Part shown: positions 34,341 through 42,468 of the stretch, piece by piece
Position numbering within the stretch: the first letter of the stretch is position 1
Layout: each line of letters opens with the position of its first letter
Assembly (NCBI GenBank): GCA_031552145.1
Contig: JAVBMV010000003.1
Span: 1-64,000 of the forward strand
DNA from: JAVBMV01 sp031552145
Lineage (GTDB): Bacteria; Myxococcota; Myxococcia; Myxococcales; UBA5297
Direction of reading: 5' to 3'
DNA: 64,000 bases
Translations under genes and position numbers: made by a program
The notes under the pieces: generated by a model
What the model saw: only the letters and a program-made list of their open reading frames with translations
Database searches by the model: none
What the model was told of the DNA's origin: nothing

Positions 34341-34931
34341 ATGTATCTCGCCGCCGCGCTCGCAGCGCTCTCCCTGTCGCAGGCGCAGCCTCAGCCCCAG
34401 CTGGTGGACGCCGCCGAGGTGGTGGACGGACTACTCCTCGATATCCGCTACGCCACCGCGCAGAACTTCGTGGGGCGGCCGCTCTACGCAAAAGCGCGCT
34501 GCCTTCTGCTTCCTGGCGTAGCGAAGCGCCTCGCCAAGGCGCAGGCGCTGCTCCGCGCGAAGGGATATGCGCTCAAGGTCTACGACTGTTACCGGCCTCG
34601 CTCCATCCAGCGCGCCCTCTGGGAGGCGCACCCGGTGCGCGGAGAGGTGGCACCCCCGGGCGGAAAAGGCTCGAACCACAACCGCGGCGCGGCGGTAGAT
34701 GTCGGACTTGCGCGCCTCGACGGCGGCGACGTGGCGATGCCCACTGAATATGATGACTTCTCGGAGGCCGCCTGGGCCGCCTCCGAGCGCCCCTCGGCCG
34801 AGGCAAAACGCCACCGCGCCATCCTGCAGGATGCCATGCGGCGCGCCGGCTTCACGACCATCAAGCGCGAGTGGTGGCACTTCGACGCGCCGGAGGGGCG
34901 CGAGGCCGCGCCACTCGATCAGCCGCTCTGA
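34341..34931 (+). CDS. VanX-type D-Ala-D-Ala dipeptidase (M15D)
   Basis: About 196 residues. The ATG at 34341 has AGGAGA seven bases upstream and starts a probable signal peptide (MYLAAALAALSLSQAQ), so the enzyme is likely periplasmic. The zinc-peptidase signature SNHNRGAAVD and the terminal EWWHF are intact, and YDCYRPRS carries the conserved Arg of the dipeptidase subgroup. It would cleave D-Ala-D-Ala or related dipeptides in cell-wall turnover; no vanH or vanA homologue is adjacent, so glycopeptide resistance is not implied. It is convergent with the ferredoxin reductase gene. Confidence 0.9.
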   Translation: MYLAAALAALSLSQAQPQPQLVDAAEVVDGLLLDIRYATAQNFVGRPLYAKARCLLLPGVAKRLAKAQALLRAKGYALKVYDCYRPRSIQRALWEAHPVRGEVAPPGGKGSNHNRGAAVDVGLARLDGGDVAMPTEYDDFSEAAWAASERPSAEAKRHRAILQDAMRRAGFTTIKREWWHFDAPEGREAAPLDQPL

Positions 34932-34947
34932 GCGCCCCGAAGCGCAG

Positions 34948-36375
34948 CTATCCGAGCTTCACCAGCTCGCCGTCGAAGAGCGCGCCCATCTTCGCCTCGC
35001 CCAGCGCGCGGAGCATGGAGGGCACATCGGTGAACTTGCGGCGCGGCCTCCCCTGCTCTCTCCCACCGGAGAGTTCCAGCTCATCCAGCAGCTTCCAGTC
35101 GTCGAAGGAGACGACCTGCACGCCCCGCTCCTTCAGGAGGGGGAGCAGATCCGCGCCGTCGCGCTCGGGCGTGAGCAGCTCGCCCCTTGCCTGCGCCTGG
35201 AAGAGCATGCCGACCGTCTCCACCGCGTCGGGCTTGTTGGTGCCGATGACGCCCTGCGGGCCGCGCTTGGCCCAGCCGGCGACGAAGAGGCCGCGCGCCG
35301 CGGGCCCCTCCTCGCGCTCCAGCACCTGTCCCTTCACATGGGGAATCGTGGCGGAGCGCTCCTCGAAGGGCAGACCGGCGATTGGCTCGATGCGGTAACC
35401 GACGCTGCGCAGCAGCAGGCCACAATCGAAGGTCTCGACTTGATCGGTCGGCTCGAGCGCGAAGGTGCCATCCTCGCGCAGCGTCTGTCGATTGCGGCAG
35501 ACCTTGAGCCCTCGGATGCGCTCTTCTCCCAGGATTTCGATGGGCGAGGTGTAGAAGCGCAGCGTCACGCTGCGCCTGCCGGGGCGAGCCTCGGGGAGGG
35601 CGTGCTTCTGGATGATCTCGAGGTTCTTCTTCACTCGCGGCTCGAGGGTGCCGGCGGCGAGCATCGCCTCGGTCCTCGCGTCCAGGATGCGATCGGCGAG
35701 CGGAACGACGAAGTCGCAGTCGGGCAGCTCGGTCAGCTCCTCCAACTCCGGTGGGGTGAAGGTGGCCTGGGCCGGCCCCTGGCGCCCGAGCAGGTAGACC
35801 TCGCGGATGGTGCTCTTGCCGAGCGCCTTGAGCGCGACGTCGCTCATGTCCGTCTTGGAGAGCGCGTCGACCGACTTGCAGAGGACGCGCGCCACATCGA
35901 GACCGACATTACCCGCGCCGACGACCACCGCCCGATCGACGCCGAAGTTGTATCGCGCCTCGACGCACTCGGGGTGGCCATTGTACCAGCCGACGAAGAC
36001 CGAGGCGGGGTGAACGCCGTGCAACTCCTCGCCTGGGATTCCCAGGCGCCGGTTCGACTGCGCGCCGAAAGAGAAGAGGATCGCGTGATAGCGCTGCTTC
36101 AGCTCCTCAACCGAGAGATCGCGCCCGATCTCGACGTTGCCAAACATCCTCATGCGCTGCCCACCCGACTCGGCGTCCTTCTGATAGCGCTGCGAGATCG
36201 ACTTGATCTTCTGGTGATCGGGCGCGACGCCGTGCCGAACGAGGCCATAGGGCGTGGGCAGCTTGTCGAAGAGATCGACGTGGACATTCTTCGAGGCGTC
36301 TCTGAGCAGCTCCGCGGTGGCGAAGAAGCCCGCGGGGCCCGCTCCGATGACGGCGACGCGAATGGGATGGCTCAT
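34948..36375 (-). CDS. fprA: FprA/adrenodoxin-reductase-type ferredoxin-NADP reductase
   Basis: About 475 residues, cytosolic and FAD-dependent. It starts with an FAD-binding motif (VAVIGAGPAGFFATAELL), then PTPYGLVRHGVAPDHQKIK, which is specific to the adrenodoxin reductase family, and an NADP-binding VVVGAGNVGLDVARVL. Later segments such as VAGWAKRGPQGVIGTNKPDA are also typical. It moves electrons between NADPH and a ferredoxin. The ATG at 36375 follows GGAGAG; the 31-residue upstream extension to 36468 has no family match. No ferredoxin gene is nearby. Confidence 0.92.
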   Translation of the reverse strand: MSHPIRVAVIGAGPAGFFATAELLRDASKNVHVDLFDKLPTPYGLVRHGVAPDHQKIKSISQRYQKDAESGGQRMRMFGNVEIGRDLSVEELKQRYHAILFSFGAQSNRRLGIPGEELHGVHPASVFVGWYNGHPECVEARYNFGVDRAVVVGAGNVGLDVARVLCKSVDALSKTDMSDVALKALGKSTIREVYLLGRQGPAQATFTPPELEELTELPDCDFVVPLADRILDARTEAMLAAGTLEPRVKKNLEIIQKHALPEARPGRRSVTLRFYTSPIEILGEERIRGLKVCRNRQTLREDGTFALEPTDQVETFDCGLLLRSVGYRIEPIAGLPFEERSATIPHVKGQVLEREEGPAARGLFVAGWAKRGPQGVIGTNKPDAVETVGMLFQAQARGELLTPERDGADLLPLLKERGVQVVSFDDWKLLDELELSGGREQGRPRRKFTDVPSMLRALGEAKMGALFDGELVKLG

Positions 36376-36482
36376 CCGGCTCTCCAGCTTCGTGTGGGGG
36401 GAGGTGCTGCGAGGGGCTCTGTAACGCCACGCGCGCGGCGGCGCATCCCCGAATGGGGATGGATCCATACCATTTCGGGCGC

Positions 36483-37406
36483 TCAGGGCGTCAGGGGGGC
36501 GCTCTCGGTCGGGACGGGCAGGGAGTAGCTCTGGGCCGCCGACAGCCCCCTCCGAGTCGCGTCGAGGGCGCCGATGAGCCTGCCGCGCGCACCGAAGAGG
36601 TCGGCTTGCTGGAGGCTGACGCGCGCCGAGCCGAGGGAGCCGAGGGCCGCGTTCGCCGCGTTCTGCTCCTCGATGGCGCCGATGACGCGCGCCGCGCTCT
36701 CGACCGTGACGAGCGCCTCCTGGGCCACCGAGAGCTGCCTTTCGACCGCCACGTTCCCCGTGACGAGTAGCGCCTGCGCGTCGAGCATTGCGTGGGCGGC
36801 GGCGAGGAAACCCTGCGCCCTGGCGCGGCGGCTCTCCTCCAGCGCGCGCGAGCGCTCCTCCACGCGCTCCACCCTCGACTCCACCTCCTCGATCTGGGCC
36901 GCGCGCACCTCGGCCTCGCGCCGGGCGTTCCGCAGCTCCTCGTTCAGCGAGGCGAGCTCAGCTTGGAGCTGCGCGATCCGGTTGCGGTACCCCTCCAGCT
37001 CTCGATGGAGCGTACTCTGCTCCGCGGCGCGCCGCGGCTGAGGCAGATGGCGTTGCGCCTCGGGCCCCTCTGGCGCGTCATCGCCGCGATCGGGTTCCAA
37101 TTCCAAAGCCGCCTCTCCCGCGTCCTGTGCAGGGGTGTCCCCGGTCCCCGCGCGGGGCTCCACTACCTGGGGCCAGCCGCTGCCCCCTCGCCCATCAATA
37201 TTCCGGGGCGTCCGAGAGGATTCTCGCACTTCGAGCGGGTGGGGGCCCTGGTCCACCGTGGCACCCTCCGAGAGAGCGGGTGCCGGCGTCAGCGCGGAGC
37301 GTGCGGGCGAAGTGCCGCCCGCCCCTCCAGTGGGAGAGAGCAGGAGCAGCGCGGTGCCGCCTCCGACCAGCCCTCCTGCGATGAAGGAGAAGAGCGCGCG
37401 CTTCAT
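36483..37406 (-). CDS. Membrane-anchored coiled-coil protein
   Basis: About 307 residues. The N-terminus has a single hydrophobic anchor (LFSFIAGGLVGGGTALLLL), then a Pro/Gly/Glu-rich linker to about residue 130, then a long coiled coil (residues about 135-210, with heptad-like ELEGYRNRIAQLQAELASLNEELRN), and finally an Ala-rich helical region (AHAMLDAQALLVTGNVAVERQL). No family is recognised; a scaffold role in the envelope is possible. The start is ATG at 37406, with GTG at 37412 as an alternative. It is followed by the TPR-type gene upstream on the same strand, 57 bases away. Confidence 0.65.
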   Translation of the reverse strand: MKRALFSFIAGGLVGGGTALLLLSPTGGAGGTSPARSALTPAPALSEGATVDQGPHPLEVRESSRTPRNIDGRGGSGWPQVVEPRAGTGDTPAQDAGEAALELEPDRGDDAPEGPEAQRHLPQPRRAAEQSTLHRELEGYRNRIAQLQAELASLNEELRNARREAEVRAAQIEEVESRVERVEERSRALEESRRARAQGFLAAAHAMLDAQALLVTGNVAVERQLSVAQEALVTVESAARVIGAIEEQNAANAALGSLGSARVSLQQADLFGARGRLIGALDATRRGLSAAQSYSLPVPTESAPLTP

Positions 37407-37463
37407 GCGCACAAGTTGTGGTCAACGGACGCGGCGAGCAGCACCCAGACGCGCCTCTTTTCC

Positions 37464-37970
37464 CTAGGCGGGAGCGGCGCCCAGACGGGCCAGCAACGCG
37501 CGGGCGCGCTCCGCCAGCTCGCCGCCCTCTGCGCAGAGCGCGCGCAGCGCGGGGAGAGAGGCCGAGCCTATTTGCAGCAGCGCCGCGGCGGCGTCGTCGC
37601 ATCCGGGCGTGGGCGAGGTGAGGCGGCGCGCCAAGCCTGGGGCCAGTTCATCGGGATACTGCAGCTCGGTCTGGAGATGATCGCCCGCGCGCTGATCGCC
37701 CGGCCTGAGCGCCAGGGCCCGCATCCAGGCGATGACCGCCTCTGCGCGCAGCTCGGCATCACGGCCATTCCGCCTGACGAGGTTGACCCCTAGAAGAGTC
37801 CAACCGGCGGGCTCCGACGGCTCGCGCTTTACCAGCTCGCGGCAGAGCTCGAGCGCCTTCTCCAGCTCGCGCGCGGCGGTGAGCTCCTCCGCGCGCGCGA
37901 CGAGCTCGCGGCGCTCGCTCTCCTCCGCCTCAGTCCTTTTCTTTTCCCCGAAGAGCCAGCCGAAGACCAT
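37464..37970 (-). CDS. TPR-like helical protein
   Basis: About 168 residues. Residues about 20-110 look like two or three tetratricopeptide-type helix pairs (AARELEKALELCRELVKREPSEPAGWTLLGVNLVRRNG, then AVIAWMRALALRPGDQRAGDHLQTEL), and the C-terminal part adds further Ala/Leu-rich helices. TPRs mediate protein contacts. No signal peptide is evident. ATG 37970 has GAGG six bases upstream; ATG 37982 is an alternative. It lies upstream of the coiled-coil gene, divergent from kdsA. Function unknown. Confidence 0.65.
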   Translation of the reverse strand: MVFGWLFGEKKRTEAEESERRELVARAEELTAARELEKALELCRELVKREPSEPAGWTLLGVNLVRRNGRDAELRAEAVIAWMRALALRPGDQRAGDHLQTELQYPDELAPGLARRLTSPTPGCDDAAAALLQIGSASLPALRALCAEGGELAERARALLARLGAAPA

Positions 37971-38062
37971 GCCATGCCTCATGAGTCGGTGAGAACCCAA
38001 AGAATCGGCGGACTACATAGCACAGTTGGGAATGGCCCTCCGACAGGCTATGTTGCGCGCCC

Positions 38063-38902
38063 ATGAACCAGCACCGTTTTTGTGGCTTCGACCTGGGCGA
38101 CCGGTCGCCGCTCCTCCTCATCTGTGGCCCCGACATCATCGAGACAGAGGCGCTGACCCTGCGCATCGCCGAGCGTGTTCGGGATTTAGCTAAAAAATAT
38201 GGATTTTACTATATTTTCAAATGCAGCTTCGACAAGGCGAACCGAACCTCGCTCAAGAGCTACCGGGGACCGGGGCTCGAGGCGGGGCTGCGCCTCTTCG
38301 AGCGGGTGAAGCGCGAGATTGGGGTGCCGGTGCTCACCGACATCCACGAGGTCTGCCAGGTGGCGCCCGCGGCGGCCGTAGTCGACGTGCTGCAGGTGCC
38401 CGCTTTCCTCTGCAGGCAGACCGATCTGCTCGTCGCCTGCGCCAAGAGCGGCAGGCCTATCAACATCAAGAAGGGGCAGTTCGTCTCGCCCGCCGACATG
38501 CGCCACCCGCTGGCCAAGGTGCGCGAGAGCGGCGGCGCCGAGGTGCTCCTCACCGAGCGCGGCGGCTGCCTCGGCTACAACAACCTGGTGGTCGACATGC
38601 GCGGCCTGTCGATCATGCGCGGCCTCGGCGCCCCCGTCTGCTTCGACGCGACCCACAGTGTCCAGCTGCCCAGCGCTGGAGGGGATACGACCGCGGGGGA
38701 GCGCCGCTTCGTGCGTCCGCTGGCGCGCGCCGCCGTCGCCGCGGGCGTCGACAGCCTCTTTCTCGAAGTGCACGAGGATCCTTCGAAGGCGCTCTGTGAC
38801 GGCCCCAACTCGCTCGACCTCGACGAGCTGGAGCTGCTGCTGCGCGAGGTGACGGCGATCCGCGACGCGATGTCGTCTCTGGCGCTCCCTGCTCGGAGCT
38901 AG
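38063..38902 (+). CDS. kdsA: 3-deoxy-8-phosphooctulonate (Kdo-8-P) synthase
   Basis: 279 residues, full length for KdsA, which joins arabinose-5-phosphate and phosphoenolpyruvate in Kdo synthesis for lipopolysaccharide. Signatures include KCSFDKANRTSLKSYRGPGLE, TDIHEVCQV, AFLCRQTDLL, INIKKGQFVSPADM and DATHSVQLP. At the position held by Cys in metal-dependent and Asn in metal-independent family members this protein has Asp (LLICGPDIIETE); the other metal-site His and Asp positions (LEVHEDP and LCDGPN) appear kept. A 39-base stretch at 38184-38222 has only six G or C bases. The stop codon interlocks with that of kdsC in CTAG. Confidence 0.95.
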   Translation: MNQHRFCGFDLGDRSPLLLICGPDIIETEALTLRIAERVRDLAKKYGFYYIFKCSFDKANRTSLKSYRGPGLEAGLRLFERVKREIGVPVLTDIHEVCQVAPAAAVVDVLQVPAFLCRQTDLLVACAKSGRPINIKKGQFVSPADMRHPLAKVRESGGAEVLLTERGGCLGYNNLVVDMRGLSIMRGLGAPVCFDATHSVQLPSAGGDTTAGERRFVRPLARAAVAAGVDSLFLEVHEDPSKALCDGPNSLDLDELELLLREVTAIRDAMSSLALPARS

Positions 38903-39441
38903 CGGCCCGTTCGAGAGTGCTCGACGATGGCGTTCCAGCTTCCCTTCGCCATCAATATGAGCTCCAAGAATTCGCGGACCGCGCCTCTGCCGCCGCTCGC
39001 CTTGGCGACGTAATGCGCGGCGGCGCGCGCCTCGGCGCAGGCATCGGCGGGCGCCGCCGCGAGGCGCACCATCGAGAGGGGCCCCAGGTCATTCACGTCA
39101 TCGCCCATGTAGGCGACGCGCGCGGCGTCGAGGCCCACCTCGGAGAGCAGCGCGCCTAGCCCCACCCGCTTGTCGCGCGCGCCCTGAGCGACGGGGGCGA
39201 TGCCCAGCTCTCTCGCCCTCGCCTCGACGATGGATGAGCTGCGCGCGGTGAGGATGGCCGTGCGAACTCCCGCCTCGCGCGCGAGCACGATGGCGTGGCC
39301 ATCCTTCACATTGAATCGCTTGAGCGCCTCGCCGCTCGGACCGTAGTAGAGGGAGCCGTCGGTGAGCACACCGTCGACATCGAGCACCAAGAGCTCGATG
39401 GCGGCGGCGCGCTCCCTCAGATCGTTCGCGGCAAGGGCCAT
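38899..39441 (-). CDS. kdsC: Kdo-8-phosphate phosphatase
   Basis: 180 residues, a C0-type HAD hydrolase that dephosphorylates Kdo-8-P right after KdsA. HAD motif I is LLVLDVDGVLTDG, the substrate-handling part has FNVKDGHAIVLAREAGV and ILTARSSSIV, and motif IV is AYMGDDVNDLGPL. It follows eno after eight bases on the same strand, so the two may form one transcript. Its stop codon overlaps that of kdsA, which is convergent. Note that two successive enzymes of one pathway lie tail to tail. Confidence 0.96.
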   Translation of the reverse strand: MALAANDLRERAAAIELLVLDVDGVLTDGSLYYGPSGEALKRFNVKDGHAIVLAREAGVRTAILTARSSSIVEARARELGIAPVAQGARDKRVGLGALLSEVGLDAARVAYMGDDVNDLGPLSMVRLAAAPADACAEARAAAHYVAKASGGRGAVREFLELILMAKGSWNAIVEHSRTGR

Positions 39442-39449
39442 GATCCGCG

Positions 39450-40727
39450 CTACCTCACCTTGCCGACCGTGCCGAAGCGAGCGGCGCGCCCCAACTCCAG
39501 CTCGATGCGCAGCAGCCGGTTGTACTTGGCGATGCGATCGGAGCGCGAGGCGGAGCCGGTCTTGATCTCGCCCGCGTTGGTCGCCACGGCGAGATCGGCG
39601 ATGAAGCTGTCCTCGGTCTCTCCGGAGCGGTGCGAGATGATGCAGCGATAGCCCGCCAGCTTCGCCAGCTCGATGGCATGGAGCGTCTCGGAGACGGTGC
39701 CGATCTGGTTGAGCTTGATCAGAATGGCGTTGGCCACCCCCTCGACGATGCCCTTCTTCAGGAAGAGTGGGTTGGTGACGAAGAGATCATCGCCGACGAG
39801 CTGCACCTTCCCGCCGAGCGTATCGGTCAGGCTCTTCCACCCTGCCCAGTCATTCTCGGCGAGGCCGTCCTCGATCGAGATGATGGGGTACTTGGAGGCC
39901 CAGCTCGACCAGTAGTCGACCATCTGCTGCGAGGTGCGCTGGCTCTTATCGCCCTTCTTGAAGACATAGTTGCCCCCGTCGAAGAACTCGCTGGCGGCGG
40001 GATCGAGCGCGACAGCGATCTGCTCGCCGGGCTTGTAGCCGGCCTTTTCGATCGCCTGAAGGATCACCTCGATCGCCTCCTCGTGCGAGCCGAGGTTGGG
40101 CGCGAAGCCGCCCTCGTCGCCCACCGCGGTGGTCATGCCGCGCGCCTTGAGCAGCCCCTTGAGCGCATGGAAGGTCTCGGTGCCCCAACGCAGCGCCTCC
40201 TGGAAAGTGGGCGCGCCAATGGGCATCACCATGAACTCCTGGAAGTCGAGCGTGTTGTCGGCGTGGGCGCCGCCGTTGATGATGTTCATCATCGGGACGG
40301 GCAAGGTGACCGCACCCGCGCCGCCCAGGTAGCGGTAGAGAGGGAGCCCACATTCCATCGCGCCCGCCCTAGCGGTCGCCATCGAGACCGCGAGGAGCGC
40401 GTTGGCGCCGAGCTTCGACTTGGTGGGGGTCCCGTCCTCCTTGAGCATGCGCGCGTCGACACCGGCCAGGTCGAGCCCCTCCATGCCCTCGACGGTGACC
40501 GAGAGTATCTCGTTGATGTGCTTCACCGCCTTGAGCGTCCCCTTGCCCAGGTAACGCTTCGCGTCGCCGTCGCGCAGCTCCAGCGCCTCGTGCTCCCCGG
40601 TGGATGCGCCCGACGGGACCGCGCCCGTTCCGATCGCACCGCTCTCGAGCTCTACCTCTGCCTCGACCGTCGGGTTGCCACGCGAATCGAGGATCTCTCT
40701 GCCCGCCACTCTGACAATTCGGCTCAT
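39450..40727 (-). CDS. eno: Enolase
   Basis: 425 residues, the standard enolase length. It interconverts 2-phosphoglycerate and phosphoenolpyruvate in glycolysis. The N-terminus reads VAGREILDSRGNPTVEAEV; catalytic and metal-binding segments are SIEDGLAENDW, VGDDLFVTN, ILIKLNQIGTVSET and ISHRSGETEDSF. ATG at 40727 has GGAG five bases upstream; a 23-residue open extension upstream (to 40796) is not family-like. The gene is divergent from a cold-shock protein gene and is followed on the same strand by kdsC. Phosphoenolpyruvate is also a substrate of the neighbouring KdsA. Confidence 0.98.
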   Translation of the reverse strand: MSRIVRVAGREILDSRGNPTVEAEVELESGAIGTGAVPSGASTGEHEALELRDGDAKRYLGKGTLKAVKHINEILSVTVEGMEGLDLAGVDARMLKEDGTPTKSKLGANALLAVSMATARAGAMECGLPLYRYLGGAGAVTLPVPMMNIINGGAHADNTLDFQEFMVMPIGAPTFQEALRWGTETFHALKGLLKARGMTTAVGDEGGFAPNLGSHEEAIEVILQAIEKAGYKPGEQIAVALDPAASEFFDGGNYVFKKGDKSQRTSQQMVDYWSSWASKYPIISIEDGLAENDWAGWKSLTDTLGGKVQLVGDDLFVTNPLFLKKGIVEGVANAILIKLNQIGTVSETLHAIELAKLAGYRCIISHRSGETEDSFIADLAVATNAGEIKTGSASRSDRIAKYNRLLRIELELGRAARFGTVGKVR

Positions 40728-40961
40728 CTCTTCTCCGTTCCCTCTCCCGGGAGTCCCAGGTTCAATTTCGACCGCGCCTCTTCTACTCCAGCCCACGCCA
40801 CGCCGTATGCCGTTTTTTTGGCGGCTCCCCGATGGGGACCCAGCGCGGAGAGAGCTCCACGCCCCGGGCGGCGATGCCTAGACTCACTCCGATTCGGGCG
40901 ATGGTGCTTCGGATCCGAGCGGGCGGACGATCGCTGCTCGTGCACACGAGGTGAGATACGT

Positions 40962-41165
40962 ATGGCAACTGGCACGGTAAAGTGGTTCAACGATGCGAAG
41001 GGGTTTGGCTTCATCACGCAGGACGGCGGCGGGGAAGATGTCTTCTGCCATCACACCGCCATCCAGACAGAGGGGTTTCGCACACTCTCTGAAGGGCAGA
41101 AGGTGCAATATGAGGTCGTGAAGGGGCCAAAGGGGCTGCAGGCGGCCAACGTCCGGCCCGCATAA
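40962..41165 (+). CDS. Cold-shock protein (CspA family)
   Basis: 67 residues, a single OB-fold RNA-binding domain: MATGTVKWFNDAKGFGFI (RNP1, KGFGFI), then DVFCHHTAI (RNP2). RNP2 has Cys where most family members have Val (VFVH). GAGGTGAG ends about six bases before the ATG. The 234 bases between the eno and csp start codons could hold a long regulated leader, as in other csp genes, but I cannot prove a structure. A C-tail of QAANVRPA is standard. Confidence 0.95.
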   Translation: MATGTVKWFNDAKGFGFITQDGGGEDVFCHHTAIQTEGFRTLSEGQKVQYEVVKGPKGLQAANVRPA

Positions 41166-41181
41166 CGAGCACACCGCTGGC

Positions 41182-41210
41182 GCGGGGCGCGCCCGCCAGG
41201 TGCGCCCCGC
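41182..41210 (+). terminator. Hairpin after the cold-shock gene
   Basis: A perfect nine-base stem (GCGGGGCGC and GCGCCCCGC) with an 11-base loop, 16 bases after the csp stop codon. A second small hairpin (GCGAG and CTCGC) follows at 41213-41230. There is no T-run, so termination is only suspected. Confidence 0.45.
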
Positions 41211-41229
41211 CCGCGAGAAGCGTTCCTCG

Positions 41230-41258
41230 CTTGACCTCGCCGCCGCAAACCGGTCAAG
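41230..41258. promoter_or_regulatory. Seven-base inverted repeat upstream of exbB
   Basis: CTTGACC (41230-41236) and GGTCAAG (41252-41258) form a perfect inverted repeat with a 15-base spacer, about 100 bases before the exbB start. It could be an operator of a dimeric regulator for the TonB operon, or an unrelated hairpin. No iron-box (Fur) match was recognised. Confidence 0.3.
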
Positions 41259-41358
41259 TGCAGAGTCCCTCTGGGCAGAGCAGGTCACTCATGGCCTCGC
41301 AGATGCCCGGAACTCTTGAACCATCCAGGGCGCAAAGCGCCCGAGTCGGAGCCGTTCC

Positions 41359-42015
41359 ATGCTCACCAGTCTGCTTCACGGCTTCACCCTGTTGGGTGAA
41401 GAATGGGTGCTCTGGGCCCTCATCGGGGCGTCGGTCTTTTCGGTCTTCATCATGGTCGAGAGGGTCCTTTTCTTCCTCGGGAATCGCCTCCCGGGCGCCG
41501 AGGAGTTGGCGCTGGCGCTGGAGCGCGGCGATCGCGAGCAGGCACTCGCCGCCGTCGCGGGGAAGACGGGACTGGAGGCGAGCGTGGTGCGCGACGCCTT
41601 GGCCGCCGAGGAGCGCGGGCGCGAGGCGGTCGAGGAGGTCCTGAGCGCGACGCTGGTGCGCGAGCGCATCCGCTACGAGCGCGGGCTCAGCGTGCTGGGC
41701 ACGCTGGGAAACAACGCCCCCTTCATCGGACTCTTCGGCACGGTGCTGGGCATCATCCGCGCCTTCCACGATCTGGCCAACGCCCCCGCCTCCGCGAAGG
41801 CGGGCGGCGCCTCGGCGGTGATGAGCGGCATCTCGGGCGCGCTCGTCGCTACGGCCGTCGGCCTCGCCGTCGCCATCCCCGCGGTCATTGCCTACAACGG
41901 CTTCCAGCGCTGGCTCAAGCAGATCACCGCCAGCGCCGTCGCCCTGGGCCACGCCTGGAAGAGCCACATGAAGTCCTCGCCCTCGCCCCACGCCGGCGAC
42001 CGGCGCGTGGCCTAA
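41359..42015 (+). CDS. exbB: ExbB/TolQ/MotA-type proton channel
   Basis: 218 residues with three transmembrane helices (around residues 16-40, 110-135 and 155-180). The conserved segment LSVLGTLGNNAPFIGLFGTVLGIIRAFHDLA and the Ala/Gly-rich helix GISGALVATAVGLAVAIPAVIAYNGFQRW are the ExbB signature. Together with ExbD it turns proton-motive force into movement of TonB in the inner membrane. It is the first gene of a five-gene operon; the next gene begins 21 bases later. Confidence 0.94.
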   Translation: MLTSLLHGFTLLGEEWVLWALIGASVFSVFIMVERVLFFLGNRLPGAEELALALERGDREQALAAVAGKTGLEASVVRDALAAEERGREAVEEVLSATLVRERIRYERGLSVLGTLGNNAPFIGLFGTVLGIIRAFHDLANAPASAKAGGASAVMSGISGALVATAVGLAVAIPAVIAYNGFQRWLKQITASAVALGHAWKSHMKSSPSPHAGDRRVA

Positions 42016-42036
42016 CGCAGAGGAGGAGTCGCGTAC

Positions 42037-42456
42037 ATGGCAGGGACTTTCAACGACGATGGCGACGACGCCATCACCGGGATCAACGTGACGCCGCTGG
42101 TCGACGTCGTGCTGGTCCTGCTCATCATCTTCATGGTCACCGCGACCTACATTGTCCGCGAGTCGATCGAGGTCGATCTGCCGCGCGCTGCCCACGGCGG
42201 CGAGTCGGTTGGCGTGATGCTCAACGTGGTGCTCACCCGCGAGGGAAAGCTCTTCGTCGATGGGGTGGAGACCGAGGAGGGGGCACTGAAGGGCCGCGTG
42301 GCCGAGGCGCTCGCCAAGGACAAGGATGCACGCGCCATCATCAGCGCCGACAAGGTCTCGCCCCACGGGCAGGTGGTGCGGCTCATCGACATGATCAAGG
42401 GCGCGGGCATCGCCAAGTTCGCGATCAACATCGAGAAGGAGGAGGCTGCCGACTGA
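42037..42456 (+). CDS. exbD: ExbD/TolR biopolymer transport protein
   Basis: 139 residues with one N-terminal transmembrane helix. The conserved ITGINVTPLVDVVLVLLIIFMVTATYI contains the Asp that relays protons. The periplasmic part has the usual LFVDGVETEEGALKGRV and AIISADKVSPHGQVVRLIDMIKGAGI, as in ExbD and TolR. It sits between exbB and tonB, with a good AGAGGAG upstream. Confidence 0.94.
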   Translation: MAGTFNDDGDDAITGINVTPLVDVVLVLLIIFMVTATYIVRESIEVDLPRAAHGGESVGVMLNVVLTREGKLFVDGVETEEGALKGRVAEALAKDKDARAIISADKVSPHGQVVRLIDMIKGAGIAKFAINIEKEEAAD

Positions 42457-42468
42457 CGGCGCTCGCTC

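Noticed and set aside
39630..40961. Long open frame that ends in the cold-shock protein
   Set aside because: Only the last 67 codons match a family. The first part is antisense to eno, so I took 40962 as the true start.
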